DNA of 64,000 nt, taken from NCBI GenBank assembly GCA_947303395.1, contig CAMYYD010000003.1:159029-223028 (forward strand), read 5' to 3'. The translations under genes and the position numbers were made by a program. This document shows, one piece after another, positions 10,370 through 20,100 of this stretch. Position 1 is the stretch's first letter. Every line of letters begins with the position of its first letter. This DNA comes from an uncultured Bacteroidales bacterium. Its GTDB lineage: Bacteria; Bacteroidota; Bacteroidia; Bacteroidales; F082. Below the pieces are notes generated by a model that was not told where the DNA came from, ran no database searches, and saw nothing but the letters and a program-made list of their open reading frames with translations.

Positions 10370-10446
10370 TCAGTTGATTAGTTAGTCAGTTAAATCTGAC
10401 GACTGATAACTGAACAATTGAATAACTGAACAACTGAATAACTAAT
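10364..10446 (+). repeat. octamer-repeat hairpin element, copy 1
   Basis: An 83-base stretch made of units close to AGTTAGTC (four in the left arm) followed, after a short non-repeating middle, by units close to AACTGAAC or AACTGAAT in the right arm, so the two arms are complementary. The first unit provides the TAG stop of wbpD and the last unit touches the ATG of wbpB. A second copy lies at 36367-36448. Confidence 0.75.
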
Positions 10447-11415
10447 ATGAAGAATTTTGCGATTATCGGAGTTGGAGGTTATATTGCGCCAAGACATCTG
10501 AAGGCGATAAAAGACACGGGAAACAACATGGTTTCAGCCTACGACAAGAGTGACTCGGTGGGCATCATGGACAGCTATTTCCCGAATGCGGCGTTTTTTA
10601 CAGAGCAGGAGCTTTTCGACAGACATAACACACGTTTGATTGAACGTGGCACAAATATAGATTTTGTTACGGTTTGCACGCCGAATTACTTGCACGACGC
10701 GCACACCAGATACGGTTTAAGATTAGGTGCCGACGTCATTTGCGAGAAGCCGGTAGTGCTGAATCCATGGAACATCGACGCTTTGGAGAAAGTTGAGCAA
10801 GCGACAGGACACAAAGCATACACGATACTTCAACTGCGCTTGCACGACTCAATAGTTGCACTGAAAAAGAAGATCGATGAAGGTCCGAAAGACAAGGTCT
10901 ACGACGTCGATTTGACATATATCACCGCGAGAGGCAACTGGTATTACACCTCATGGAAAGGCAACGAAAACAAGAGCGGCGGCATCGCCACCAACATCGG
11001 AATACATTTCTACGATATGCTTTCGTGGATTTTCGGTCCGGTGACAAAAAATGTGGTACATGTTTCAACCCATGACAGAGTTGCAGGTTATCTGGAGATG
11101 CCAAAAGCACGTGTACGTTACTTCTTGAGTATCAATGCTGACACCCTTCCGGAGAATGCCGTTCAAGGTGAGAAAAAGACATACCGCACCATCATGATCG
11201 ACGGCTCGGAGTTTGAGTTCAGCGCAGGATTTACCGAGCTGCATACCAAGAGCTACGAGAAGATTTTGGCAGGCGAAGGATTCAGGATTTCTGAAGCCAG
11301 AAACTGTATCGAGATAGTGTACGAGATTAGAAACGCAAAGCCAATAGGATTGGTCGGCGATTACCATCCACTGGCGAAATTACCATTGTCAGAACACCCA
11401 TTTGGTTGGAGATAA
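10447..11415 (+). CDS. wbpB: Gfo/Idh/MocA oxidoreductase, WbpB-like
   Basis: Probable UDP-N-acetylglucosaminuronate 3-dehydrogenase. The 322-residue protein has IIGVGGYIAPRHLKAIKDTG (NAD-binding, characteristic of WbpB/WlbA), CEKPVVLNPWN with the lysine of the EKP motif, and ATNIGIHFYDMLSWIFGP. In the known pathway WbpB supplies a 3-keto sugar that WbpE aminates and WbpD acetylates. WbpE and WbpA are absent here and must lie elsewhere. Confidence 0.85.
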   Translation: MKNFAIIGVGGYIAPRHLKAIKDTGNNMVSAYDKSDSVGIMDSYFPNAAFFTEQELFDRHNTRLIERGTNIDFVTVCTPNYLHDAHTRYGLRLGADVICEKPVVLNPWNIDALEKVEQATGHKAYTILQLRLHDSIVALKKKIDEGPKDKVYDVDLTYITARGNWYYTSWKGNENKSGGIATNIGIHFYDMLSWIFGPVTKNVVHVSTHDRVAGYLEMPKARVRYFLSINADTLPENAVQGEKKTYRTIMIDGSEFEFSAGFTELHTKSYEKILAGEGFRISEARNCIEIVYEIRNAKPIGLVGDYHPLAKLPLSEHPFGWR

Positions 11416-11425
11416 ATTATTGAAT

Positions 11426-12475
11426 ATGAAAATATTAGTTACAGGCGGAACGGGATTTATTGGTTCGCACACAACAGTTGAATTGCAGCAGCAAGGTTAC
11501 GACGTAATCATTGTGGACGCGTTGTTTAACTCGAGAATCGAGGCTCTCGACGCGATTGCTTCCATCACTGGAAAACGTCCGGAATTCGAGCAGTTTGACC
11601 TTGCCGACAGAGAAATAGTCGACAATTTCTTCAGCCGCCATCAAGATATTAAAGGTGTTATACATTTCGCAGCGCACAAAGCTGTGGGCGAGTCGGTGGA
11701 GCATCCGTTGAAATATTATCGCAACAACCTCGATTCGTTGATGAATATTCTTGAATCGATGAACAAATACGGTGTGGAGAACCTTGTTTTCTCATCATCA
11801 TGCACCGTTTACGGCGAGCCAGACCCAGAAAATCTACCGATTTCTGAAAAAGCTCCTATCAAGAAGGCTGAGTGCCCTTACGGCAACACCAAACAGATTG
11901 CCGAAGAGATTATGCAGGACTGCATCACAGCATATAAAGGATTGAACGCCATAGCGTTACGTTATTTCAACCCTGTCGGGGCACACGAGAGTGCTAAACT
12001 TGGCGAACTTCCATTCGGAGTTCCTGCGAATTTGATGCCTTACGTCACGCAAACAGCCTATGGCATTCGTCCGTTCCTGAGAGTGTTTGGCAACGACTAC
12101 GACACGCCTGACGGAACGCCAATCCGCGATTACATTCACATCATGGATTTGGCGAAAGCTCACGTGAAAGCTGTAGAAAGAATGATTCAAGGCAAGATGA
12201 AGGCTAATTTCGAAGTGTTCAACGTGGGAACAGGCACCGGATATTCGGTTTTGGATATCATCAAATCGTTTGAGAGAAGCAACAATATCAAGCTGAAATA
12301 CGAAATTGTTGGCCGTAGAGCAGGCGACATCGTGAAAATCTGGGCTGACCCTACATATACTAATAAGGAGTTGGGCTGGAAAGCCGAGCGCACACTCGAC
12401 GACATGACACGCAGCGCCTGGGAATGGGAAAAAGCCTATCGCGAAGGAAAAACATGTTTTAAACTTGACAAATAA
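11426..12475 (+). CDS. galE: UDP-glucose 4-epimerase
   Basis: Interconverts UDP-glucose and UDP-galactose (possibly also their N-acetyl forms). The 349-residue SDR protein starts MKILVTGGTGFIGSHT and has FSSSCTVYG and YGNTK, the catalytic Ser and Tyr-xxx-Lys. The start at 11426 places the glycine motif at residue 5; a longer reading from 11402 would overlap wbpB. Confidence 0.93.
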   Translation: MKILVTGGTGFIGSHTTVELQQQGYDVIIVDALFNSRIEALDAIASITGKRPEFEQFDLADREIVDNFFSRHQDIKGVIHFAAHKAVGESVEHPLKYYRNNLDSLMNILESMNKYGVENLVFSSSCTVYGEPDPENLPISEKAPIKKAECPYGNTKQIAEEIMQDCITAYKGLNAIALRYFNPVGAHESAKLGELPFGVPANLMPYVTQTAYGIRPFLRVFGNDYDTPDGTPIRDYIHIMDLAKAHVKAVERMIQGKMKANFEVFNVGTGTGYSVLDIIKSFERSNNIKLKYEIVGRRAGDIVKIWADPTYTNKELGWKAERTLDDMTRSAWEWEKAYREGKTCFKLDK

Positions 12476-12483
12476 TTGATTTT

Positions 12484-13530
12484 ATGAATAATAATCACCT
12501 TATTATAATGGCAGGCGGTGTTGGCTCACGTTTCTGGCCGATGTCGATACCTGAAAAACCAAAACAGTTCATAGATGTGATGGGCATCGGCAAGACCATG
12601 ATTCAGCTCACCGTCGAGCGTTTTGCAGGCATCATCGCCCCTGACCATGTTTGGATTGTGACATCGAAGAAATATAAGGACATCGTGATGGAGCAGTTGC
12701 CAGAAGTCCCTGAGACACAGATACTTATGGAGCCCATCATGCGCAACACAGCACCTTGCATCGAGTATGTTAGCCGCAAGATTTACGCCAAATATCCTGA
12801 TGCGAACCTCGTGTTCTCACCTGCCGACCATCTCGTGCTCGATGTGCCACATTTCCAAAAGGTGATTAAGGAATCGCTTGAATACACTAAGAATAACGAT
12901 GTTATTGTTACACTCGGCATGATGCCTACACGTCCTGAAACAGGCTACGGATACATCAAATCATTGGATGCCAACTCGAAGGAAAAAATCCAGAAAGTGG
13001 AGGCTTTCAAAGAGAAACCAAACCTCGAGACTGCCAAGAAATACTTGGCCGACGGCGGTTATTACTGGAACGCTGGTATCTTCATCTGGAACGTGAAAAT
13101 GGTGGTGAACACGATAGCGAAACTTGTTCCAGATTTGGCTGCAGTTTTCGATAAAATCGAGCCGCATTTCTATAAAAATGACGAACAAAAAGTGGTTGAT
13201 GAGCTCTTCCCGACTTGCCCGAATATCAGCATCGACTATGCAGTGATGGAAAAATCGCAAGATGTGTTCGTTTATCCGGCAAGTTTCGGTTGGAGTGACA
13301 TCGGCACTTGGGGCAGTCTTTACACCCACATCCCGTACGACGAGAAAAACAATGCCATCATTGGAGAAAACATCCAGATGGTCGACAGCAAAGACTGCGT
13401 CGTTCGTTCTTACGGAAGAAAGAAAGTGATAGTGCAAGGTCTTGATAATTATATAGTTGTGGACGACAACAACTGTCTCCTAATCTGCAAAATGCAAGAC
13501 GAACAATTAATTAAAGAATGGCAAAAATAG
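12484..13530 (+). CDS. manC: mannose-1-phosphate guanylyltransferase
   Basis: Makes GDP-mannose from mannose 1-phosphate and GTP, feeding mannose and fucose into surface glycans. The 348-residue protein opens with MAGGVGSRFWPMS and KPKQF, the nucleotidyltransferase signature, and has FSPADHLV and FKEKP. It lacks the C-terminal isomerase domain of the bifunctional enzymes. galE ends 8 nt upstream, consistent with one operon. Confidence 0.9.
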   Translation: MNNNHLIIMAGGVGSRFWPMSIPEKPKQFIDVMGIGKTMIQLTVERFAGIIAPDHVWIVTSKKYKDIVMEQLPEVPETQILMEPIMRNTAPCIEYVSRKIYAKYPDANLVFSPADHLVLDVPHFQKVIKESLEYTKNNDVIVTLGMMPTRPETGYGYIKSLDANSKEKIQKVEAFKEKPNLETAKKYLADGGYYWNAGIFIWNVKMVVNTIAKLVPDLAAVFDKIEPHFYKNDEQKVVDELFPTCPNISIDYAVMEKSQDVFVYPASFGWSDIGTWGSLYTHIPYDEKNNAIIGENIQMVDSKDCVVRSYGRKKVIVQGLDNYIVVDDNNCLLICKMQDEQLIKEWQK

Positions 13531-13554
13531 TTTTTTAAACTAAAATTACATATT

Positions 13555-15504
13555 ATGAAAAAGTTTTTGATGAATATCGCCAGACTGTTTTTCGGAAAAC
13601 GAAATTCAAGTTCATTATCAAGAGGTTATGTTCTCGCTTTTGATATTTTTATTGTAATAGTCGCGATATTATTCGTGCCTTTGATCGGTTATTATCCTGA
13701 CTATCCAAAATCAAGTATCTTTATGTTTTTCAAAGGATCCGTTTCCTTATTATTGTTTTTCATAATCGGATTCTTGATCTCAGGATCGTATAAAGGACTT
13801 GTCAGATATACAGGTTTTAAAGACATTGAGCGCATTTCGCGGGCGACAATCTGGGTGTTCCTTGCTCTATGTTTATGCAAATATTTTATCAATAATATTA
13901 AATTATTTGGAGCTTTCGACCAATATTTCCTCAATTATCTGTCGATACTTCTCACATGTATTGTATCGTTGGTTTTCCTGATATTCGGTCGTCTTGTTAT
14001 CCGCCGTATCTACAACGAATATCTGCGTCCGCAGCCTAACAAAATCAACGTGATTATTTACGGTGCAGGTGATGCAGGTCCTATCACGCAAAACGCTCTG
14101 TATCAAGACACTTCGACACAATACAACATCGTTTCGTTTGTCGATGACTCAAATTCAAAAATCGGAAAATCGATTAACGGAGTGCGCATCCGTAAGCCTG
14201 AAGCAGTTTTAAACAAAGAATTCATCAAGAAATTTGAGGTCGATATGATTATTTTGGCTATGCCAAGTTTGAAAATCGATAAACGTAATGAAATCGTCAA
14301 CAAACTCATTGAACTTGGGGTTTCTGTTAAATCAGTGCCGCATGTTGATTCTTGGATCAATGGTAACCAATTGAATTTCAACCAGATTGAAGATATCAAG
14401 ATTGAAGATTTGCTCGAAAGAGACCCTATAGTTCTTGGCAAGGAAAACGTGAAACACGAACTTGAAGGCAAGGTTGTTATGGTGACAGGAGCCGCTGGTT
14501 CTATCGGTAGCGAGATTTGCCGTCAGGTGTTGCAACACAACCCTAAATGCTTGGTAATGTTCGACCAAGCCGAGTCGCCAATGTACGATTTACAATTTGA
14601 GTTGAACAACGAAGAGCCTTACAAACACATTGCGGTGCCGAAGGAGTTTGTCGTCGGTAACGTGAAGGATATCAATAAGATGACAGAGGTGTTTGAAAAA
14701 TATCAGCCTCAGATTATCTATCACGCAGCGGCTTACAAACATGTGCCATTGATGGAGAGTTTCCCGTATGAGGCGGTGTTTGTCAACGTGTTTGGAACTA
14801 AGATTGTTGCGGATTTGGCAATAAAATATGGCGTTGAGAAGTTTGTGATGATCTCTACTGACAAGGCAGTTAACCCGACCAACGTGATGGGCGCAACCAA
14901 GCGTATCGCCGAGATTTACACCCAGAGCCGTAACAGCAAAACCAAGTTCGTTACCACACGTTTCGGTAACGTTTTAGGATCAAATGGTTCAGTTATCCCA
15001 TTGTTTAAGAAGCAGTTGGCTCACGGCGGACCACTTACAGTTACCGACCGCAACATCATCCGTTTCTTCATGACAATTCCAGAAGCCTGCAGTTTGGTTT
15101 TGGAAGCAGGAGCCATTGGCGATGACGACGATATCTTTGTGTTCGACATGGGCAAGCCAGTCAAGATTTACGATTTGGCAAGCAAGATGATTAAGTTGTC
15201 GCATGTCCCTGATGTTCAGATTGAAATCACAGGTTTACGTCCAGGTGAGAAACTCTACGAGGAGCTGCTTGCAACCAAGGAAAACACCATTCCGACCGAA
15301 CATCCTAAGATTATGCGCGCAAAGGTTCGCGAATATACCGAAGCGGAAGTCGATAAGGAAATCGGCAAATTGCTTGAAATACTCCCGACATGTCAGGACT
15401 TTGACATTGTGAAACAAATGAAGGTGATTGTGCCTGAGTTCAAGTCTAATAATTCTGTCTACCAGATATTAGACAAGCAAATGGGGGGGGGTATAAACCG
15501 CTGA
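13555..15504 (+). CDS. membrane CapD/WbpM-like nucleotide-sugar dehydratase
   Basis: Probable UDP-N-acetylglucosamine 4,6-dehydratase or C6-dehydratase family enzyme (PglF/WbpM type) of the inner membrane. Four hydrophobic helices fill residues about 20-150. A first Rossmann-like domain (IIYGAGDAGPI) follows, then the catalytic SDR domain with GAAGSIGSEICRQVL near residue 310. The catalytic region reads STDKAVNPTNVMGATKR, with Met replacing the usual Tyr, as is typical of this family. A run of nine G bases (15483-15491) lies just before the stop, so slippage there would change only the last few residues. Confidence 0.88.
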   Translation: MKKFLMNIARLFFGKRNSSSLSRGYVLAFDIFIVIVAILFVPLIGYYPDYPKSSIFMFFKGSVSLLLFFIIGFLISGSYKGLVRYTGFKDIERISRATIWVFLALCLCKYFINNIKLFGAFDQYFLNYLSILLTCIVSLVFLIFGRLVIRRIYNEYLRPQPNKINVIIYGAGDAGPITQNALYQDTSTQYNIVSFVDDSNSKIGKSINGVRIRKPEAVLNKEFIKKFEVDMIILAMPSLKIDKRNEIVNKLIELGVSVKSVPHVDSWINGNQLNFNQIEDIKIEDLLERDPIVLGKENVKHELEGKVVMVTGAAGSIGSEICRQVLQHNPKCLVMFDQAESPMYDLQFELNNEEPYKHIAVPKEFVVGNVKDINKMTEVFEKYQPQIIYHAAAYKHVPLMESFPYEAVFVNVFGTKIVADLAIKYGVEKFVMISTDKAVNPTNVMGATKRIAEIYTQSRNSKTKFVTTRFGNVLGSNGSVIPLFKKQLAHGGPLTVTDRNIIRFFMTIPEACSLVLEAGAIGDDDDIFVFDMGKPVKIYDLASKMIKLSHVPDVQIEITGLRPGEKLYEELLATKENTIPTEHPKIMRAKVREYTEAEVDKEIGKLLEILPTCQDFDIVKQMKVIVPEFKSNNSVYQILDKQMGGGINR

Positions 15505-15520
15505 GTATCAGCTAATTAAG

Positions 15521-15593
<73 letters not shown>

Positions 15594-15607
15594 TTGTTTT
15601 GCGGGTG

Positions 15608-15615
15608 CAAAATTA
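15608..15615 (-). promoter_or_regulatory. -7 box for tRNA-Thr
   Basis: The minus strand reads TAATTTTG 14 nt before the tRNA 5' end, matching the Bacteroidota -7 consensus. No clear TTTG -33 element is seen at the usual distance. Confidence 0.4.
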
Positions 15616-15666
15616 CATAATTTTTTGTTCAATGCAACAGAAAATTAAAAATAACGTTATTAACAC

Positions 15667-16092
15667 ATGTATTGGAAGATCCTTTCAGTGGTATTATTGT
15701 CGCTCGTTAAGACGTTTTATGCGCCAGTGGTGGGCTTTGCGGCGGGGTTGTCGTTTGGCGTAACCTTTGCCGCCACTGCATTGGGAGCGATGGCAGGATT
15801 CACGCTGTTTTACTTTTTCTGCGACATTGTGTTAAACCGATTTTACAAAAATAGAAAATCACATCCCACAGAGAAACAACTACGAAAAGCACGTAAAATC
15901 GTGAATTTCAGAAAGAAATATCCAGTATGGTTGTTTCTGCCGTTACTGACAATAATGTCGGTACCCGTGATGGCTGTAGTGGTGAGGAAATTCTTCAGAC
16001 ATAACAAACCAGTGTTCGCATTGTCACTATTGACGGTGACGCTGTTCGCACTGGTTGGATGTTTGGTGTTTTCTCCGATACAATTTTTATAA
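15667..16092 (+). CDS. small membrane protein of unknown function
   Basis: The 141-residue product has about four hydrophobic segments: residues 5-30, 33-52, 87-107 and 118-138, separated by a basic loop (FYKNRKSHPTEKQLRKARK). I do not recognise the family. It lies between tRNA-Thr and the ROK kinase gene, converging on the latter with a 6-bp overlap. The composition and continuous frame support a real inner-membrane protein, but no function can be inferred. Confidence 0.6.
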   Translation: MYWKILSVVLLSLVKTFYAPVVGFAAGLSFGVTFAATALGAMAGFTLFYFFCDIVLNRFYKNRKSHPTEKQLRKARKIVNFRKKYPVWLFLPLLTIMSVPVMAVVVRKFFRHNKPVFALSLLTVTLFALVGCLVFSPIQFL

Positions 16093-17037
16093 TTGGCAGA
16101 GGGCGGCGGCGCCAAGGATTGCCACTTCGTTGTCTTTCAATTCTGAAACGCGGATTTCCACTGTACCTTGGTAAATATTCAGCAAATGCTCGTCGAACGA
16201 CTTGCGGAGAGGCTTCATCAGGACTTCACCGGCATGAACAGGACCGCCCATTAGGAAGATGGCCTGTGGAGCTGAGAAGGTGACTGCATTTGCCATCGCG
16301 ATGCCAAGCAGATAACCCACATTTTCGAATGTCTGGATACCTATCGGATCGCCTGCATTGGCAGCGTCACCAACCATTTTTGAGGTAAGATTTTCAGGTG
16401 CGACCTGTTTCAAAACGCCATTGTACAAAGGATTCTGCTCCATCAGCTCGAGAGCAGTGCGACGGATGCCTCCTGCCGAGGTGTAAGTCTCCAGACAGCC
16501 TTTGCGTCCGCAGCCGCACTGACGACCGTTGATGATGATAATCGAGTGACCCAGCTCACCTGCGGTACTCGTCGAGCCAAGGATGAGTTTTCTATCGATG
16601 ATGATGCCGCTTCCGACACCAGTTCCGAGCGTGAAAGTGATAAAATGATCGAGGTTTTTGGCACCTCCGTAAATCATCTCGCCGTAAGCCGCCGCGTTGG
16701 CATCGTTCGACACAACCACTTTAGTATCAATATGTTGCTTCATCATCTCGGCAAGCTTAACCTGACCTTTGAAGTTGAGATTCGGAGCCTTGTCGATGCT
16801 TCCGGTATAAGTGTTTCCATTCGGAGCGCCGATACCAATACCGTCGATCTCAGAAATATGGTTTCTCTCAAGTAAAATCTTGATCTTATCAGCCATGTCT
16901 TTCACATAAAGCGCGGCATCGTAATATTCGTTGGTGTGCAAGTTTTCCTTGTCGATGATTTTGCCGTCAGCGCGGACTATTCCGATGTCGGTATTTGTGC
17001 CTCCGATATCGATTCCGATAGAATGATTTAATTTCAT
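16087..17037 (-). CDS. ROK family sugar kinase (probable glucokinase)
   Basis: ROK kinases phosphorylate glucose or related sugars in the cytoplasm. The 316-residue protein has SIGIDIGGTNTDIGIV (ATP phosphate binding), a catalytic aspartate in SNDANAAAYGE, and the zinc-binding CGCGRKGCLETY. There is no N-terminal HTH, so it is an enzyme rather than a ROK repressor. ATG at 17037 is preferred to a TTG three codons upstream. The substrate is not determined. Confidence 0.85.
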   Translation of the reverse strand: MKLNHSIGIDIGGTNTDIGIVRADGKIIDKENLHTNEYYDAALYVKDMADKIKILLERNHISEIDGIGIGAPNGNTYTGSIDKAPNLNFKGQVKLAEMMKQHIDTKVVVSNDANAAAYGEMIYGGAKNLDHFITFTLGTGVGSGIIIDRKLILGSTSTAGELGHSIIIINGRQCGCGRKGCLETYTSAGGIRRTALELMEQNPLYNGVLKQVAPENLTSKMVGDAANAGDPIGIQTFENVGYLLGIAMANAVTFSAPQAIFLMGGPVHAGEVLMKPLRKSFDEHLLNIYQGTVEIRVSELKDNEVAILGAAALCQL

Positions 17038-17125
17038 ATTGGTCAAATTTTATTTCAAAATGATGAATTTCTCCGCAAAATTAAAAAAACTTTAAATAAT
17101 ATCAACTAAACTCAATTCTTTTTTT

Positions 17126-17133
17126 TATCTTTG
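17126..17133 (+). promoter_or_regulatory. -7 box upstream of ileS
   Basis: TATCTTTG lies 27 nt before the ileS ATG and fits the Bacteroidota -7 consensus. The -33 element is weak. Confidence 0.45.
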
Positions 17134-17160
17134 CAGATTATTTAGAAATATAAACGTTTT

Positions 17161-20100
17161 ATGAAGAACGCATATCGCGAATATAAGTTTTTGAATCTCA
17201 CCAACATAGCAGACGAGATTCGTAAGTTTTGGGAAGATAACGACATCTTCAATAAGAGTTTGGAGAACACCAAGAACGGTACAGCGTATGTTTTTTATGA
17301 AGGTCCGCCGTCAGCAAACGGTATGCCGGGCATCCATCACGTGATGGCTCGTACCATTAAGGACACCTTCTGCCGGTTCCAGACTTTAAAAGGAAAATAT
17401 GTGAGCCGCAAGGCAGGTTGGGACACCCACGGACTTCCTGTGGAGCTCGGCGTTGAGAAGAAACTCGGCATCACCAAGGAAGATATCGGCAAGAAGATCA
17501 GTGTTGACGACTACAACCGCGCCTGCCGCGAGGAAGTGATGAAATACAAAGACCGCTGGGACGACCTCACCCGTCAGATGGGCTACTGGGTCGACCTCAC
17601 AAACCCATATATCACCTTCACAAACGAATATATCGAGACTTTATGGTTCTTGCTTAAAGACTTGTATAACAAAGGCTTACTTTACAAAGGATATACCATT
17701 CAGCCATATTCACCGGCTGCAGGAACAGGCTTAAGCTCACACGAGTTGAACATGCCAGGCTGCTATCGCGACGTGAAAGATCTCACCTGCGTGGCGATGT
17801 TCCGTTTGAAAGCCGAGCAGCGTAAGTTCCAGAAGTTGCCATTTGGCGTCGATGTAAACTTCCACGATGTGCAGATTGTGGCTTGGACCACAACACCTTG
17901 GACCTTGCCGTCGAACACAGCATTGGCAGTGGGTCCTGGCATCGAGTATAACCTCGTGAAGACTGTGAACCCAAACAGCGGCGAGCAGATTTACATCATC
18001 ATCGGAAAGCCATTGATGGCTTCGTTCTTCCCTGCTGAGGCTGAGAAACCGGCATTTGAAGACTGGAAAATCGGCGACAAGAAGCTTCCATACGAAGTTT
18101 TGGGCACCTGCAAAGGTAAAGAACTCGCAGGATTGGATTACGAGCCGCTCATCCCTTGGGTGAAGCCTGACGGCGACGGATTCCGCGTGATTCCTGGCGA
18201 TTACGTCACAACAGAAGACGGTACTGGCATCGTTCACATCGCTCCTACCTTCGGTGCCGACGATAACAGAGTGGCAAAACAGACCAATATACCACCACTG
18301 CACCTCATCGACAAAGACGGCAAAGCACAGCCGATGGTCGACAAGACAGGTAAATTCTTCCTCCTCGAAGACCTTGATCCAGAATGGGTTAAGACACACG
18401 TCGACGCTGAGGAATATGCAAAATACGCAGGCAAATTTGTAAAAAACGCCTACGACCCGACAAAGACCGACAAAGATATCTCATTGGATGTCGAAATCGT
18501 CGTCATGCTGAAGGAACAGGGCAAGCTCTTCAAGAGCGAGAAACACACCCACAACTATCCGCACTGCTGGCGTACCGACAAACCTGTCCTCTACTACCCT
18601 CTCGACAGCTGGTTCATCAAGACTACAGCGTTGAAAGACAGAATGATAGAGCTCAACAAGACCATCAACTGGAAGCCCGAAGCAACAGGAAGCGGACGTT
18701 TCGGCAACTGGCTCGAGAATCTCGTCGACTGGAACCTCTCACGTTCACGTTACTGGGGCACTCCACTTCCAATCTGGAGAACAGAAGACGGCAACGAAGA
18801 GATCTGCATCGGCAGCGTAGCTGAACTCCGCGAAGAAATCGAGAAGTCGGTGAAAGCAGGATTTATGAAAGAAAATCCTTATAAATCAGAGGATTACACC
18901 AAGTTCGACCTGCACAGACCATATATCGACAGCGTGGTTTTGGTTTCAAAATCAGGAAAGAAGATGTTCCGTGAGCCAGACCTCATCGACGTGTGGTTTG
19001 ACTCAGGCGCAATGCCTTACGCACAGATCCATTACATGGGCAAACCAGGTCAGTTGAACGACAAGACATTTCCTGCCGACTTCATCGCAGAAGGCGTCGA
19101 CCAGACAAGAGGTTGGTTCTTCACCTTGCACGCAATCGCGACGATGTGCTTCGACTCGGTGGCATACAAGAACGTGATTTCCAACGGTTTGGTGCTCGAC
19201 AAGAACGGCAACAAGATGTCGAAACGTCTCGGCAACGCTGTCGACCCATTCGGAGCCATCACCAAATACGGTGCCGATGCAGTGCGTTGGTACATGATGA
19301 CCAACTCTCAGCCTTGGGACAACCTGAAATTTGACGAAGACGGAGTGGACGACGTGCGCCGCAAGTTCTTCGGAACATTATACAACACCTACGCATTCTT
19401 CGCGCTTTACGCCAACATCGACGGATTTGAGTACAAAGAAGCCGATATCCCATTCGAGAAACGTCCGGAAATCGACAGATGGATTCTTTCGGAGCTCAAC
19501 TCACTCATCATCGAGGTTGAGAAAGACTACGAAAACTACGAGCCAACAAAGGCCGGCCGCGCAATCGGCAACTTCGTCGACGCTCACCTCAGCAACTGGT
19601 ACGTGCGTTTGTCACGCCGCCGTTTCTGGAAGAGCAACGGCTCCGACGACAAGACCTCGGCATATCAGACATTGTACACCTGCCTCGATACTTTGGCACG
19701 CTTGATTTCGCCTATTGCGCCGTTCTTCAGCGAACAGCTCTACCGCGACCTTAACGCCGTGACACATCGCGACAGCGCAGAATCAGTACATCTCACCAAG
19801 TTCCCAAAGGCAAACGAGAAATTCATCGACAAGAAACTCGAAGAGCGCATGGAGATGGCACAGCTCGTCGCCTCAATGGTGCTTTCACTCAGAAAGAAAG
19901 CCAACATCCGCGTGCGTCAGCCATTGTCAAGAATCATGATTCCGGTGCTTTCAGACGAGATGAAACAGCAGCTTGAAAAAGTTGAAGGTCTCATCCTTTC
20001 GGAAGTCAACGTGAAGAAAGTGGAATATCTCACAGGCGAACTCAACATCTTGGTGAAGAAAGTCAGACCGAACTTCGCTTCGTTGAAGACACGTTACGCC

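Noticed and set aside
10364..10446. CRISPR array or tandem satellite
   Set aside because: Units are only 8 bases, there are no spacers, and the second half is complementary to the first, so it is a hairpin.
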